Below are positions 1 to 12,036 of a stretch of 64,000 nucleotides of DNA, piece by piece; position 1 is the stretch's first letter; every line of letters starts with the position of its first letter. Below the pieces are notes generated by a model. The model did not search any database. It worked only from the letters and a program-made list of their open reading frames with translations, and had not been told where the DNA came from. The DNA comes from Paragorgia papillata (Eukaryota > Cnidaria > Anthozoa > Scleralcyonacea > Coralliidae), in assembly GCA_035771165.1 (NCBI GenBank), contig JAWNZC010000322.1, positions 5,176,001-5,240,000 of the forward strand, given 5' to 3'. The position numbers were made by a program, and so were the translations under genes.

Positions 1-180
1 AGGCTTCTGGATGCATTGTTTGTTGCTTTCTTTGTATTCCCTGAATCCTTATTTTCTTGTAACCTAACAATCTTCTTGTCAACATCTGAATGTTCAGGCG
101 AAACGTTTTCTTGTCTCGCCAACTCCGCCATTGTTGACAGCTTCGTGAATCGTGCGTGGCGTTCACGCGTGGTACACGAA
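1..180. repeat. dispersed repeat, copy 1
   Basis: This stretch resembles 52500-52620 in the same orientation. Shared pieces include a TTTTCTTG-rich start, AACATCT followed by a GTTCA motif, CCATTGTTGACAGC, and CGTGCGTGG. The upstream coding exon expected for the VWA gene is not visible here and may lie before the window. Confidence 0.45.
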
Positions 181-487
181 GCATATCCACAGTGATTGTT
201 TCTGTATAACTTTTGACTTGTTTAATAAAAAATTATGATGCTGTTAGAATCAGAAAAATTTACTGATTTACCTTCTAAAACTAAAAATATAAATTCTAAA
301 ACTGATATACATGCGCGAACTAGCCTTGTGAAGTGGCCAATCAATATGTGAGTCTCATGCAATTACAAATCTCTCCTGTTGGGGAAAAGTTTGAGAAATA
401 TATGAGGGAAACGATTTGCCCATTATATTTCCTCATTTACATTATTTTTTTAGCAAGTCACTGATCTATTTATCTTTGCTTGTGTAG

Positions 488-789
488 ATGCAGTATGTGT
501 TGGTACAAAATTGGATCTTCTTTACGTTGTCGATGGATCGGGAAGTGTGGGAGACACTAACTTTGAAATAGTTAAAGATTTCATCCAAGAATTGGACAGG
601 AAATTTGATATTGGTCTTTCTAAGGTTCGTATAGCACTAATGCAGTTTTCTTATGCTGATGTGACTAGAATGGAGTTTGGTCTTGGTGATAAAAGCACTT
701 TGGACGAAGTTAACAAAGGTGTTGAGAACATGGTGTACCTTAAATCTGGAACTGACACTGGTGATGCCCTGAAAAGAGCAAGAAGACGG
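488..789 (+). CDS. von Willebrand factor A domain protein, first visible coding exon
   Basis: The exon encodes the N-terminal half of a single VWA domain, an extracellular adhesion or matrix-type module. After an acceptor AG at 486-487 it opens with two bases of a split codon, then CVGTK and a hydrophobic strand leading to the MIDAS metal-site motif DGSGS. The MIDAS threonine lies in GTDTGDAL near the end. The donor at 790 (GTAAAG) leaves phase 0, and the matching phase-0 acceptor is at 11596-11597. The missing N-terminal part, expected to hold a signal peptide, must be in an upstream exon that I could not find. One VWA domain with a cysteine at each end suggests a small secreted protein of the matrilin/collagen-VI-like group; which one is unknown. 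The MIDAS residues seen are intact, so it is probably functional. Confidence 0.85.
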
Positions 790-838
790 GTAAAGCTCGT
801 ATATTTTTCTTTTTTTCTTTTTCGAGAATCGTTTTCAT

Positions 839-1178
839 TATAGCCTGGTTTCCATATAATCGCTACGATCCCCACAATCGCTCAAAAATGAACTCGGCGA
901 TCGTGGCGATCATATGGAAACCACTGACGCAACGATCGCGATCGCCGAGATAGAAAATGTTCTATCTCGGCGATCGTTGCGTTTTATATGGAAACGGTGA
1001 TTTTGCAATCTCAGCGATCTTGGCGATCAGTACGCACCTCAGCGGACCATTAAAACAATGGCCGCGATCAGCGATCATATGGAAACAGCGACACGATAAG
1101 ATTGTTGATCGCTACGATCGTTGCCATCGCCGAGTCCATTTTTCAGCCATCGTAGCGGTTATATGAAAACCCGGCTTA
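839..1178. mobile_element. palindromic MITE, about 340 bp
   Basis: The ends are inverted copies: GCCTGGTTTCCATATAATCG at the left and the reverse complement of GCCGGGTTTTCATATAACCG at the right. The interior repeats CGATCG-type words with several sub-palindromes near 895-970. There is no coding capacity, and the target duplication is unclear. It lies about 50 bp inside the VWA intron. Confidence 0.7.
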
Positions 1179-2989
1179 CGGTAATTCCTCAGTTTTGCAT
1201 AGCGCGGCTTTTCTGCGCATAATTCTGCAATACTAATTCAGGATGTATCCAAGTGTTAGTGACGAAAACACATAAAAATGTCGCTAAGGAGGCTACGTCA
1301 GCTAATAATAACTTTGACAAGAAGATACTAACTTAATTTTGGTTTTTGAAAAAAATTAAAAATTTGTTGCGTGGTTTCGTGTATAGATGAAATGATAGGG
1401 AATAATGCTCCATGCTCAAGCTTTAACCATGTGTAGCTCACGAAGACACTCGGTGACCCCCACTTTTTTCCCCAATCATGTATTTCCTCCACCAGCTCTA
1501 CAGCATATATGAAAGGGCTAGTCAACGAAGACCTTTACATACCCTGTATACTCATGGCCAGAAATCTCGGTCGTTTGAGCCCGCGTGGAAACAGCGGCTG
1601 CACGCAACGTTCTATTTAAATGGTCAACAAAAATTTCTGAACACAGACTGAGAAATCGACAAAAGACGGAAAATACAACTATAACCAATTGCATTTTTTA
1701 GTTGGCCAAAGTCGAAGATTGTTGTGTGGCATATATTCAATACTTTTGCCAAAAACCAAATCTAACAACTGGAGCCTTACCTTTCCCTTAGAATGATTTC
1801 TATTCGCATTCACAAACCAGTCGAATCCCCTATTAATCGCCTGTCATTGCGAATGAAATCCCAATGTTTGAAGTAAAATATGCAAGGATCGAGATGCGCT
1901 AGTAATTTTGCCAAAGTTGACCCGTGAAATACAGCTTATATTCTGTTTACCTTCGAAAATTTAGTGATGTTTGTCGAAAACGTTCCTTTCCCTTTTGCTT
2001 GTGATTTTGGTTCATAGCGAAGAACGTGCGTCAGTTTACTTGGTAAAACGATTTCCGGTTCATAATTTTGTGTTGAATATAAGTTGTTCTTTCCTCTAAA
2101 TTATGGCATGTTTGTAAACAGGTGCTAGAAATTGGTCAAATTGCATTCGGCATGCATGAGTCAGTCTATTTCGAAAGCACATAAAGATCCTGATTTGTCC
2201 CTAGCATATATAGTATTCCAAAAGCGTTTGAACTTCCTTGATTTCACCATAGTTGATAGACGGAGATGGTTGGGAAACTTCATAAAATCCACTGTTCAAG
2301 GTTTTTCAGTACTTTATTACAAATAATGACATATTTCGAGCCGTGATTCCAATAGAAGACGTTTGTGTTCAGTCGTTCAGAGCTATAAAAAATATTGTGC
2401 ACGAACAAACCCTGTTCAACCTCCAAGTGCATGGGTTCTTTGCATGTTCAATATATTTGAAGTTTGCCGGGTTTCCTAACCATCTCCCTCTATCAACTAT
2501 GATTTCACAGTCCTTATAGTCGTTTACAGGCAAATTTTAAAGAACTCCACCTGAATAATGAGAAACACTAGAGTACAATAAAATAACCATAAATTTTATT
2601 CTCAAGTCCAAATGGGCTTGAAGGAAAGTTGAGAGGTTAGCCCGAATACATAATTCTATTATACAAATGACCTAAATTTCTGGTGATGTATAACGGTTTC
2701 AATTAATGTAAATGTTCTTCTACTGCATGCGGACCTTTGTCGAAAGCCCCCTTCTCTGTCCTGTCTGTTCTGGTCGCCTCTCTGAACAACGTTTTTTCTC
2801 TCCAAAGCCACACGAGTTTAATTTTCAAAATTGCTTTGTCAATAATTCTGCAAGATTTTTTGTTTTTTAAGCCGCGCGCCATTAAAATAAATCGCAGCAC
2901 ACGTGTTTAATCGGGGTAAACACTCGGCTATCGCGCCTCGTGTTTTAAGTATAGATTAGTTACGGAGAAGGAGGTAACTAACTTTAGCT
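1179..2989. other. intronic DNA with no recognised feature
   Basis: AT-rich sequence with only short chance reading frames. The AAACACTCGGCT / CGTGTTTTA motif near 2920-2947 recurs in diverged form near 35800-35830 and probably belongs to a dispersed element. Confidence 0.5.
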
Positions 2990-2991
2990 TA

Positions 2992-3152
2992 GGGGGCTTT
3001 CCATTTACACGGTTAGACCGGTCAGTCCGGCTAAATGGAACACGATTCGTTTGAGGCCTGGGATGGTCTGACTGGAAAATTTGGTCCTAATCAAAAGCAA
3101 GTCCATTCTGGCCGAACTGACCGGTCTAACCTTGTCCATTGGAAAGCGCCCC
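2992..3152. mobile_element. 161-bp MITE with TA flanks
   Basis: Inverted ends: GGGGGCTTTCCATTTACACG at the left, and at the right the complement of GGGGCGCTTTCCAATGGAC. Both arms also carry GGTTAGACCGGTCAG. TA dinucleotides flank both sides (2990-2991 and 3153-3154), so a 2-bp TA duplication is likely. It is inserted in another repeat containing GGTAACTAAC-type words. Confidence 0.7.
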
Positions 3153-4639
3153 TAGTTACCGACTTCGAGGTACAGTAACTAACCTTCTTAGTTTATTCAT
3201 GATACAGACAATATTTGTCGTTATTTAATAAAAAATAGTATTCTAGACGTAGTTTTAAAGCCATATAGAAGGTCATTTAATATGCAAGGTAACTAACCTA
3301 TATATATGTTCACGATCACGTCGGTTTTCTTTGATGTACCGCGGTTGTTTATTATAATAATTACTCCCAACCACGCATATGTCAAGTTAATGCCCCAGGC
3401 TAATATACTAGAAGTTACTATCACAAGGGAAGTGCTGCCTCAAAAGCCATGGGAAGCCTAATTTTTTATAAAATTTCAAAAATGAACCCTGGGATTGATT
3501 ATATAAATTGTAACAGACATATTGTAACAGACATACTGTAGTAGTATGTACACATTTTTTCAATTATTTTAATTATATTTAAATACAGCAGACTTAAATT
3601 ACAAATAACTATCACTTAATGTATCTGAATATAATTGGCAAGGCTTTTGACTGCATACACAGTATACTACAAACAATATGACTATGTGTTGATGTTTGGT
3701 AAACAAATTTATGATAAATCACTGTCACTATAAATCATGCTTCTTACTGTGACAAAGCTGTCAGTGGAATCCGGAGTGTCTGATATGTTATGGCAAAGCA
3801 AGCACCAAACAAATAGGCACTGACTAAATAAATACCAGAAATGGTATGTAACAGGTGTTTACAGTATTTGTTGCTCCATTGTTTATATTGTCTAACTTTC
3901 TAACTTGTTGAAAATATAATACTTTCAAGGAGATCTTTGTGATGTATATTAAGTCATTGCACATGTCCACAACTCCACATATACTGTAATTGTCGTTTGG
4001 GAATACACAACTGCAACCACTGTATTTTATTTTCCCAAAGAACTTGTAATATTGTATTTACTCTGCATACCAAATATGGTTATCCATGGCACACAAATAA
4101 TTTCCATTGTCCACTGAATTTTCACAAAGTGAACAATTCCATTGTCCACTGAATTTTCACAAAGCTGAGGTAAATAATTTCTTGAAGACAGTGCCATGTA
4201 CAGTTCATTACATATACAGTGTATCCACATACAGCTTTGTGCACGAATGACGAATCCATTGTAGAAACCACTGTAGATTATTTCCTCAAATCCAAGTCAG
4301 ATGTTGGTAGGAACAACAGTTGGTAAGTTGTTCAGCGACAGAAATCCCTCACGAGGAATGAGATCACTGTTAAAAGCATTCAAGTACATGTTGTCTCCTT
4401 GTACTAAGACATTGTCGATGGTTGTCGAGTTCCACTCGATTTATACTTGCATAGATTGGGCGGCTAACAACGCCGATAAACTCATAAAAGAACATTGCTT
4501 TCCTCGAAACTGGCCACTGAAACGTTCATGGCCTTGATGAATACTTCCACGAGCAAATAAAGGCATGATTTGTTGTACTTACTGTGAATTTTTTTCGAAG
4601 AAATAGTCAATAGACAAAGAAGACAACCACTCAGATCAG
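3153..4639. other. intronic DNA, little recognisable
   Basis: AT-rich with no convincing coding. Around 3325-3345 there is an inverted copy of a dispersed motif (CCGCGGTACATCAAA) that also occurs near 7457 and 33090. A 28-bp direct repeat (CCATTGTCCACTGAATTTTC) occurs at about 4106 and 4139. Confidence 0.5.
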
Positions 4640-4649
4640 TAAAGACAAC

Positions 4650-5170
4650 CAACCTCGTACCCAGGGCATTTTGCCTCCACGTCGGGAGGTCGGCGAAAAT
4701 GGCCCTGGCATCGGCTGGTCACGTGACACCCAGAATTTTGGGGTGTTATGGCAAGAAAATTTATGCGGCTTTTGTGTTTTGCTCTTTGTATAATACGTAT
4801 GCATGAATAATAAATAGAAATATTCAACGCTTTGTCGAGTCACTCATGTGAAGCCTTCACCAGAAAAGCAACTGGGCTAGCATTATTCATCATGATACTC
4901 CCACAATTATCCAGAAGACATGTAAATGTCATGAACAAACATACATCTAATGTTGTTCTTGACTATAACCAAAGCTATCGTTTCCATTCGTTGAGTAAAC
5001 TTTGCAGAGTGGATCCCATTGCACTTCAAATTTCCTGAATAAATTATACTCTATCTGAATTAATCGGGTTCTTAAACCGGCCAATCAGATTATAGAATCG
5101 ACCAGCCGATGCCAGGGCCATTTTCGCCGACCTTCCGACGTGGAGGCAAAATGCCCTGGGTACGAGGTTG
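4650..5170. mobile_element. 521-bp MITE with 71-bp TIRs and 10-bp target duplication
   Basis: The outer 71 bp at each end are inverted copies with a single visible mismatch; the ends begin CAACCTCGTACCCAGGGC. TAAAGACAAC directly flanks both ends (4640-4649 and 5171-5180). Long arms with a 9-10 bp duplication are typical of Mutator-like non-autonomous elements, so that class is inferred. The near-perfect arms suggest recent insertion. The target itself contains several AAGACAAC words, which slightly weakens the exact duplication length. Confidence 0.8.
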
Positions 5171-5592
5171 TAAAGACAACGTGATGGAGATCAGTGAAGA
5201 CAACGTGTTAGCGGGACATGCGCAGTTGAGCCAGTTGAGTTGAGAGATCACATGATCTAACATCTCGACGGCACGCAAATTCACAAATCGAGATTCTGGT
5301 CGGCTATACATAGCCTGCCTCCTCCACAGGCCCTATTGCATCATGGACAGGTCACACACGCCGAATCTAGGGCCTGCAAGATCCTGTAAAAAATTTGGCA
5401 AAACTTGGCACGGAATAAATTTGCATAATTACTCCATTATTAATAGCCATGGCTATATCCGAAGATTTTGAAGGCCATTGAAGACTTATTACATACGAAT
5501 CCTAGCTTTAAAATGCAAGAATTGTTGAAGAAAGCAATTACGGTTGAACTTTGTCAACTTTCGGCCGGAATAATCAACGAAAATACACTTTA

Positions 5593-6539
5593 GGGGCTGT
5601 TTATATGGGAGGCGGGACGGGACGCTTGCCGGGAGGGGACGCTTGCAGGGACGGGACGTTTTTCATCCCGGGTTTACATGAGTTCTACCACCCGGGACGT
5701 TCAACAAGCATCTCTAGTTCGTGTTGGACATGTTCGGTATTTCGCTTTTTTTAGGGAAACTAAGCTATTTGGTCGGATAAATTGTACGTATCTTGTAGCC
5801 AGATGAATTATCTTTCTTCCAGTATATTTGATAGCTTCTACAGTGGTTTATTTCTCAAGAAAACATTCGGAGAAGACAGATTATAATACATACGAAGAAG
5901 AATTTCAAAATAGCGGCCGCTATTATTTGGACATGTTCGGTATTTCGCTTTTTGTAAGCAAACTAAGCTATTTGGTCGGATAAACTACGTATTTTGTAGC
6001 CAGATGAATTATCTTTCTTCCAGTATATTTGATATCTTCTACAGTGGATTATTTCTCAAGAAAACATTCGGAGAAGACAGATTATAATACATACGAAAAA
6101 GAATTTCAAAATAGCGGCCGCTATTATTTGGACATGTTCGGTATTTCGCTTTTTTTAACAAAACTAAGCTATTTGGTCGGATAAACTGTACGTATTTTGT
6201 AGCCAGATGAATTATCTTTCTTCCAGTATATTTGATAGCTTCTACAGTGGATTATTTCTTGAGAAAACGTTCGGAGTGGCAAACGACTAGGCATTTTTGT
6301 TTTTGCATCACATGACAAATGTTGCAAAGCCAGCATAATATCGCCCGGCAAAGCGGGACGGAGTGTTTACATGAGAAAAATTGTCTTGGATTTGCCGGGA
6401 TCCCGGCTGAGCGAACCGGGATGAAAAACGTCCCGGCAAACATCTTTCCATATAAACGGAACGGGATAAATAAGAGAGATATACATGCATGGTGAGATCC
6501 CGGCAAACGTCCCGTCCCGCCTCCCATGTAAACAGCCCC
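5593..6539. mobile_element. 947-bp PIF/Harbinger-like (Tourist-type) MITE with TTA duplication
   Basis: Terminal inverted repeat GGGGCTGTTTATATGGGAGG at the left and its near complement (CCTCCCATGTAAACAGCCCC) at the right. TTA is duplicated at 5590-5592 and 6540-6542. TWA duplications with GGGG/GGCC-starting ends fit PIF/Harbinger. Sub-terminal regions are rich in GGGACG/CCCGGC words. No transposase is visible. Confidence 0.85.
5731..6270. repeat. 202-bp tandem repeat inside the MITE, about 2.6 copies
   Basis: Units begin at 5731, 5934 and 6135 with TGTTCGGTATTTCGC and share TATTTGGTCGGATAAA and TAGCGGCCGCTATTATT. The third copy breaks off near 6270, where the right MITE arm takes over. Confidence 0.85.
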
Positions 6540-7098
6540 TTATTTAGTCTACCCAGAGACTCTTTGGTTTACACTTTTTCGGTTTCCACAATTCCACAAC
6601 AACTGAAACTTGAATTACGCTACACTATAGCCTACAATTTAACAAAATTAAATCTCATTAACTCTTGGTCAGTTGGCAGTCTTCGATAGCTAAATAAACA
6701 AAAAAACAATACGAAACACCTGTTACTTTCCTGACCGTCGAATTTGCTTTTGTTCGGCAGATATTTCCCCCTTCAATTCCTTTTTGTCGCTAAAAATATT
6801 ATTGGCAGAACGTCGGTAATTCTAAAACATACTGGTTTTTTCATTGTCATGATCTGTAAGAAAGTTTAGACCGAATTTCCTGGTGGGTCACAGTGTTTAA
6901 ACATAGGGACTATGGTTTAAAGAACTTGGACGTACGTTTGTCGAACAGCGGCCGGAAAAAATTTGCAGGCCAGGGCCTAGTCTCGCTGTGCATAATGGGA
7001 TCGGTCCCCATTTTGTTTACAGGATCTGGCAGGCCCTCTCAACAGTGTGACCTGTCCATGATGCAACGAGGGCCTGCGGAGGAGGCAGATACATAGCT

Positions 7099-7904
7099 CG
7101 GCAAAGGGACTGGCACGAGTTAACACATAGGTAGCCCAAGTGGAACGTTAAGAATAGTGTGCTGCCTCCCTTCGGTCGGCAGCAATTAGCCCGGGGCAAT
7201 TAACTTGATTTATGCGTGCATGGTTGGGAAAATAAGGGTTAATCAATGGTCACGAGCCGTGTGATAAAGGATTTATCATCGGGACCGAAGTATTTTTAGA
7301 CAACCTCTGCGATAACGAACTCAGTTTCTCAGTTTTCTTAGGCAACCTCGGTGATCTTGAATTAAGTATAGGTTAGTTACCTCAACGTAAGTTATTTACC
7401 TCGGGCCGGCCAACTTACGTAGTTACCTCGGGCTCGGTAACTAACCTATACTTAACCGCGGTACATCAAATATAATTTATGCATGAATAAACTAAATCCG
7501 GTTAAACACTGTTGCTTGTACTTTAAACACTGTTGCTTGTACTTTAAACATTACATTAATGTGCGCAAATTTAGAACGCTGTTCATATTTGAACCCTTAA
7601 TCCTAAACTTAACTTTAAATAAAAACAAAAAAATAACAGCAAACATGTAAAAATGTTTTCTGTTTCCTTTATAAGTTAACTCGTGAATATAAGTAAAACG
7701 CAAAAATATTATTTTTTTATGTAAACGCGAGGGAGATATAACCTACCAGAATGTATATATACAAGGTATAAGACCGGACCGTATAAAACGGCTTTGACAA
7801 GCTCGTTCAAAATGTGAACGTGAATTTAGAGTATTAGAATATGTGACAAAAACTGAAACTAGCTACATGATCTATATTTAGAAAGGTATGAAAAATGTAA
7901 TGTC
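7099..7904. repeat. repeat-derived intronic DNA
   Basis: Contains short inverted and direct words: GGTAACTAACC with TTACCTCGGGC around 7371-7455, the CCGCGGTACATCAAA motif at about 7457, and a duplicated ACTGTTGCTTGTACTTTAAA at 7508-7547. No gene seen. Confidence 0.45.
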
Positions 7905-8379
7905 AATTAGTCGACTCATTGTTTTTCAATAAGATTTTCCTACGACTTTCTGGCAGTTGACACAATGTCGGACCACGCTCTTTACCCACGCTCTTTTGAT
8001 GGGCGGCAGGAATCCAAAACTTTCGACGTATGGCAGTAACAGTTGAGTTTACACCGGCATGTAACTGGTTTATGTGGGCAGCTCGGATAATGAGATCGGT
8101 GAAGGGATGCTTAGGCGGCAAGAGATATGGGAACTTTCCTAACTCGCTGGGGGGGCGCATTGTCAATCCTCCCGCCACAGCGAAGAAGACTGTTTGCGTC
8201 GAGGAAGAGACGGAGTTGTTTGACAAGTGGTAAACGATTGGGAAACTTGGACAGTAGATTGGTAATTTCTTTGTGGTACGCGATTGATTGGCAGTTTTCG
8301 ATCCACTTGTGTTCTGCTTCTTGAATTTCTTGGGTGGTCATGCAGTGGGCCAAATCTCGGTGGATTCCGTTTGCTGAGG

Positions 8380-9480
8380 TTATTGATGAATCGTAGAACG
8401 TATAGGCTGTACAATGGATGAGGTGGGATAGTCGGGTGTATTTGGATACGTCGATAACATGATGTAGGCCTGGTTGGTCACTTGGTGGGGTGCAGGCATC
8501 CTTATTAGTCGCTGCTGAAGCGGTGGTGGCGAGCGTTTGCGTGGAGAATAATACTGTTTCGGTGGTTGACCATACTGCGGCCACTGACTGTCGGATGTTA
8601 ACCAGTGTGGTCCACTTTGCCAGATTGTTGAGGAACGAAGCTGAGTGGCGGTGATTCCTCTTGTTAATAGGTCGAGTGGATTGTCCGATGTGGGACAATA
8701 GTGCCAGGCAGATGCAGGGTGAAGTTGTGTTATCTCTTTGACTCGATTCTCTGTAAACTGCTTTAATGATTTCTGACTGTGTAACCAGTGCAGGACTATC
8801 TGGCTATCAGACCACAAATGGACGCTCAGATTGTTGAATCGTTTCTGGAGGGCTTGACGAATGTAATGAGCTAGCCTTGCGCCGATTAAGGCAGCCATAA
8901 GTTCCAGTTGTGGAAGCGTTAGTTTCTTTAGAGGAGCGACGCGGGTTTTTGCCATAACAAATGAAGTGTGATTACTTCGTCGAAGAAAAGCAACTGAGCC
9001 ATATGCGACTGTGCTGGCATCTGAGAACACGTGTAACTCTAGCTTGTCTTGTGGTTTCACTGGCACTGGAAAGTATTGTCTAGGGAAGGTTGCGTGTTCG
9101 TTAACAGACGCATGGATATCTTCGGCAATACTTGACCACTTCTTTTGGAGATCGTCATCGATGGGTGTATTCCAGGGGAGTTTTCTACGCCACAGTTCTT
9201 GTAGAAGAATTCTGGCTCTCACCGTCACCGGAGCTGTTACACCAAGGGGATCATAGACCTTTGCGGATTGCTGTAGGATCTTGCGTTTCGTCATTGGTAG
9301 TTGCTGGAGTAAGTTACCACCATTCTGTACCAAGGTAATGTTGTCGTTCGTAGGGTTCCACTGAAGGCCAAGGATGTTGACTTCGTCAGTCTTCTCATTT
9401 ATGCGGTCTTTGAGAACACGCGCACGGAGTTGTGGACTGTTGCTTGCCCAAGATCGCAAGTTGAATTTCCCTAGCATCAT
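8380..9480 (-). pseudogene. BEL/Pao polyprotein fragment: RT connection and RNase H
   Basis: A 366-codon open stretch. Near its start come LGLQWNP, then AKVYDPLGVTAPVTVRAR, the signature of the region after the reverse transcriptase in BEL/Pao elements. RNase H follows, with FSDAS (first catalytic Asp), LPQLELMAAL (Glu) and LWSDSQIVLHWL (second Asp). It continues into the integrase N-terminal region in another frame (8111-8698). It is part of the element at 7905-10890 and lies antisense within the VWA intron. Confidence 0.9.
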
Positions 9481-10285
9481 GGTGGATCATGCTTTCTCGT
9501 AGTAATTGATGGTGTCGGCTTCTGCATCACATCCAGAAATAAGGTTATCCACGTAAAAGTTCTCCTTCAAAGTAGCGTTAAGCATAAATGGCGAGCTGGC
9601 TGAACCAAATAGCACAACTTTGAATCGGTATGTGGAAAACGGACTTTCGGGATCATTTCGATTGGACAACTAGATGAAGCGGGTGAAGTTTCGATCGCGT
9701 TCGTGTAAGCGTACGTGGAGGAAAGCTTTTTCGATATCGGTGGAGAAAGCAAAGTGGTACCGTGTGTTCGAAAACGTAGGATGATAGAACACATGTCGGT
9801 CAGAAGAGGCGGTCCAATTTGTAGGCAGTCGTTCAAACTTGGGACGTTGGAAGATTGTCGGCAACTACAATCGTAAACAATTCTCACTGGTGGGGTGGTG
9901 GAGTCCTTGATAACGCGATGGTGGGGTATATAATGTACTTCTCGCTCATTTCCTTATGATTGAATTCGTTCGATAACTCCACTGAGGTTGCATGGTATTG
10001 GAATGAACTGCATGCAGCATCAAGAGTATCCCAAAACGTTTGCCAATGAAAAGAGTTTCCATTAAATGAATTGGAAGGCTTAACGTTGGAAGTCGACTTG
10101 TACTTTGCGTTGTGTGTGTGTTGCAATTGGGAGCGGGAACAGCGGTTGGTACTTGATGTTCAGAAACTTGTTGATTTTGAATTGTTTCAGGTGCTTGTTG
10201 TGTGTTCTGAATCTGTGGTGGTTGAGGAGGGGATGCTTGATGCGGGTTTACTATGTGCGGATGAAGAACTGGCGTCTGTGTGTAG

Positions 10286-10688
10286 CAGGGGCGGCGCCAG
10301 GATTCGATTTTTTCACTTTTTTAGGTAGGCACACGGCTGAGAAGGAAGGCACAGATTCGATGGTCATCGAAGTTGGCCCGAACTCCGAAGCCTCGAACCA
10401 AGCAATGTGTTAATGAGTTCTTTCGGTAAACTGTTTCGACTCATAAATCATTCATGTAGAGAGCCGATTTGTGGCGCTAGAGTGTAACGTGCCTCTTTTA
10501 CACGTATCTCTCGTGTATTACACATATCTGATATCTCTCATGTTCTAACTCGATATAATTTCGCGGCACACTCTTTTTTTGTTCTGAATTAATGAAAATA
10601 CATATATTTTCGGGAAAGTACATACTTTTTGGTAAGGCACAGATGTTTTTGTAGGGTAGGCCCAGGCCTATCCGTAGCGCCGCCCCTG
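10286..10688. mobile_element. 403-bp hAT-type MITE inside BEL/Pao
   Basis: The ends are CAGGGGCGGCGCC at the left and GGCGCCGCCCCTG-like (GCGCCGCCCCTG) at the right. Flanking 8-mers GTGTGTAG (10278-10285) and GTGTGTGG (10689-10696) match at 7 of 8 positions, as expected for a hAT 8-bp duplication that has aged. The gag-like reading of the BEL/Pao element resumes on both sides. Confidence 0.85.
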
Positions 10689-10890
10689 GTGTGTGGCTGA
10701 TGAGTCGACGATAATTGGGCTTTTTTAACTCCAAAAATTTGTTTACTTGAAACATCTTCTCTATGATAGTGCTTTGAATGTCTTCTGCTTCGATGATGTC
10801 CATTTCTAACTCATCAGCGTCTTTAATTTCAGCGGTAACCTTGTCGTCCAATTCTGCGAGTACTTCTGTGTTCTTTCTTCTTTTGTAGTT

Positions 10891-11597
10891 GTTCTAGAGC
10901 GCTGTCACAGTGAAATATGTTACCCCGTGAAATATGTTACCCACGGAACAAAGTTCTTAGGTCGAAAGAAATATAGGCCATGTTTATCGCAATAGTAAAA
11001 TCATGATAAATGTGTTCTTTTAGTAATCCAATATCAAATTCATTAAACAAATGTAAATAGGAATGTAGCATCAATATGTACAATTCTGTCGTTGAATTTT
11101 CTTTCTCAATACATCGTCATTCATTATATTATCATACCGTTATGCTTTTTGGTTATTTTATGCTGTAGAGCAAAATTGGCGAACATTATTTACCACGTTC
11201 AAAAATTAATGCCCTTTTTATATGGCTGCCGGGCCATATCTATTTCACTGCGGTTTTCGTTTGTCATGATCTTCTCTGTTCGTTTTAGTAACTTTGTTAG
11301 ATGAGCTCTGTGGCCCCTTCTTGAAGATTGTGCACGCTGGACTCCTTCCATCCTGCTCACGGCTCCATAATGTCGAGAAAGACTACAAATTGGTTTGGTT
11401 CTTTAGTTTATTTGAGGAAGAAGTCCTCAACATACAATGGCACAATATATACAGACCGTGAAGGAACGTCTTGGAAACGTATATTCGTCCGCTGACCTAA
11501 TAATAGTCATGCGAAATTCATGAAATATAAACAAAATGTAACATTGTTACTAATTCTCTACAATAATATAATATGGTTTTATATTTTTCCCCTATAG
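10891..11597. other. intronic DNA before VWA exon 2
   Basis: Mostly AT-rich, with a short direct repeat GTGAAATATGTTACCC at about 10911 and 10926. The 11300-11410 part is less AT-rich and could be an LTR remnant. The acceptor for the next exon has a T/C tract ending CCTATAG at 11597. Confidence 0.4.
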
Positions 11598-11894
11598 GTT
11601 TTCAATGGTCGTGGCGGAGATCGCGCGAACGCTGCCGATGTCCTCATACTTTTCACTGATGGTGAAGCAAATGATGGTGATTTACAATTGCACGAGGCCA
11701 AGAAACTTAAGGGTAACAATGTTAAAATCGTGACAGTTGCAATGGGGAAACAAGACACCATTTCGAAATTCGAACCCCAATTGATTGAAATGGCTAGCAA
11801 AGATGGCAAAGGTAAACCCCTGTATTTCAAGGCTCATTTCCAACAGCTCGACTTGATTTCGAATGCTATAATCGAGGCGGCTTGCAGTGGCTAA
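11598..11894 (+). CDS. von Willebrand factor A domain protein, last exon
   Basis: This exon completes the VWA domain begun at 488-789. It opens in phase 0 with VFNGRGGDRANAADVLILF, then TDGEAND, which supplies the last MIDAS aspartate. It continues through the helix and strand HEAKKLKGNNVKIVTVAMG and ends with AACSG and a TAA stop at 11892. The cysteine just before the stop probably pairs with the CVG cysteine at the start of the first exon, closing the domain. The protein stops right after the domain, so it is a single-domain secreted form. Exon joining gives an uninterrupted frame, and base use matches a normal coding exon. Confidence 0.88.
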   Translation, partial: VFNGRGGDRANAADVLILFTDGEANDGDLQLHEAKKLKGNNVKIVTVAMGKQDTISKFEPQLIEMASKDGKGKPLYFKAHFQQLDLISNAIIEAACSG

Positions 11895-12030
11895 TTGTGT
11901 TGAACACATGCACGTATGCATGACGTAATTTCTACGATCTGCTGTATTCTTTAGAAGGTCCACTGTTTTTTTTGTGATAGCACTTGCTTGTATTTTTTTA
12001 AATTTTTAGTCGTATATGCGAATGCACTAA

Positions 12031-12036
12031 AATAAA
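12031..12036 (+). promoter_or_regulatory. polyadenylation signal AATAAA for the VWA gene
   Basis: A canonical AATAAA about 137 bp after the stop codon, followed by T-rich sequence at 12055-12080. Confidence 0.6.

Larger units (their letters stand above)
5303..7098. mobile_element. composite inverted-repeat element, about 1.8 kb
   Basis: Arms of about 85 bp (5303-5395 and 7012-7098) are inverted, roughly 85 percent alike copies sharing CTGCCTCCTCC, GCAGGCCCT-like words and GCATCATGGACAGGTCACAC. A younger MITE (5593-6539) sits inside. Between the left arm and that MITE is an open stretch of about 50 codons that I do not recognise; it is cut by the MITE and may be chance. Confidence 0.65.
7905..10890 (-). 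mobile_element. decayed BEL/Pao LTR retrotransposon
   Basis: Read from high to low coordinates, the domain order fits BEL/Pao. There is a gag-like acidic segment (about 10860-10700), a Q/P-rich linker and a DUF1759-like segment with FHWQTFWD (about 10250-9960), then reverse transcriptase (9890-9490) with TDIEKAF and the catalytic variant YVDN. After these come the Pao RNase H region (9480-8400) and an integrase zinc-binding segment (8250-7950). The coding is broken by stops, frameshifts and an internal deletion before YVDN, so it is dead. A hAT-type MITE (10286-10688) splits the gag part. No paired LTRs were found; 11300-11410 might be LTR-derived but I could not confirm this. Confidence 0.85.
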
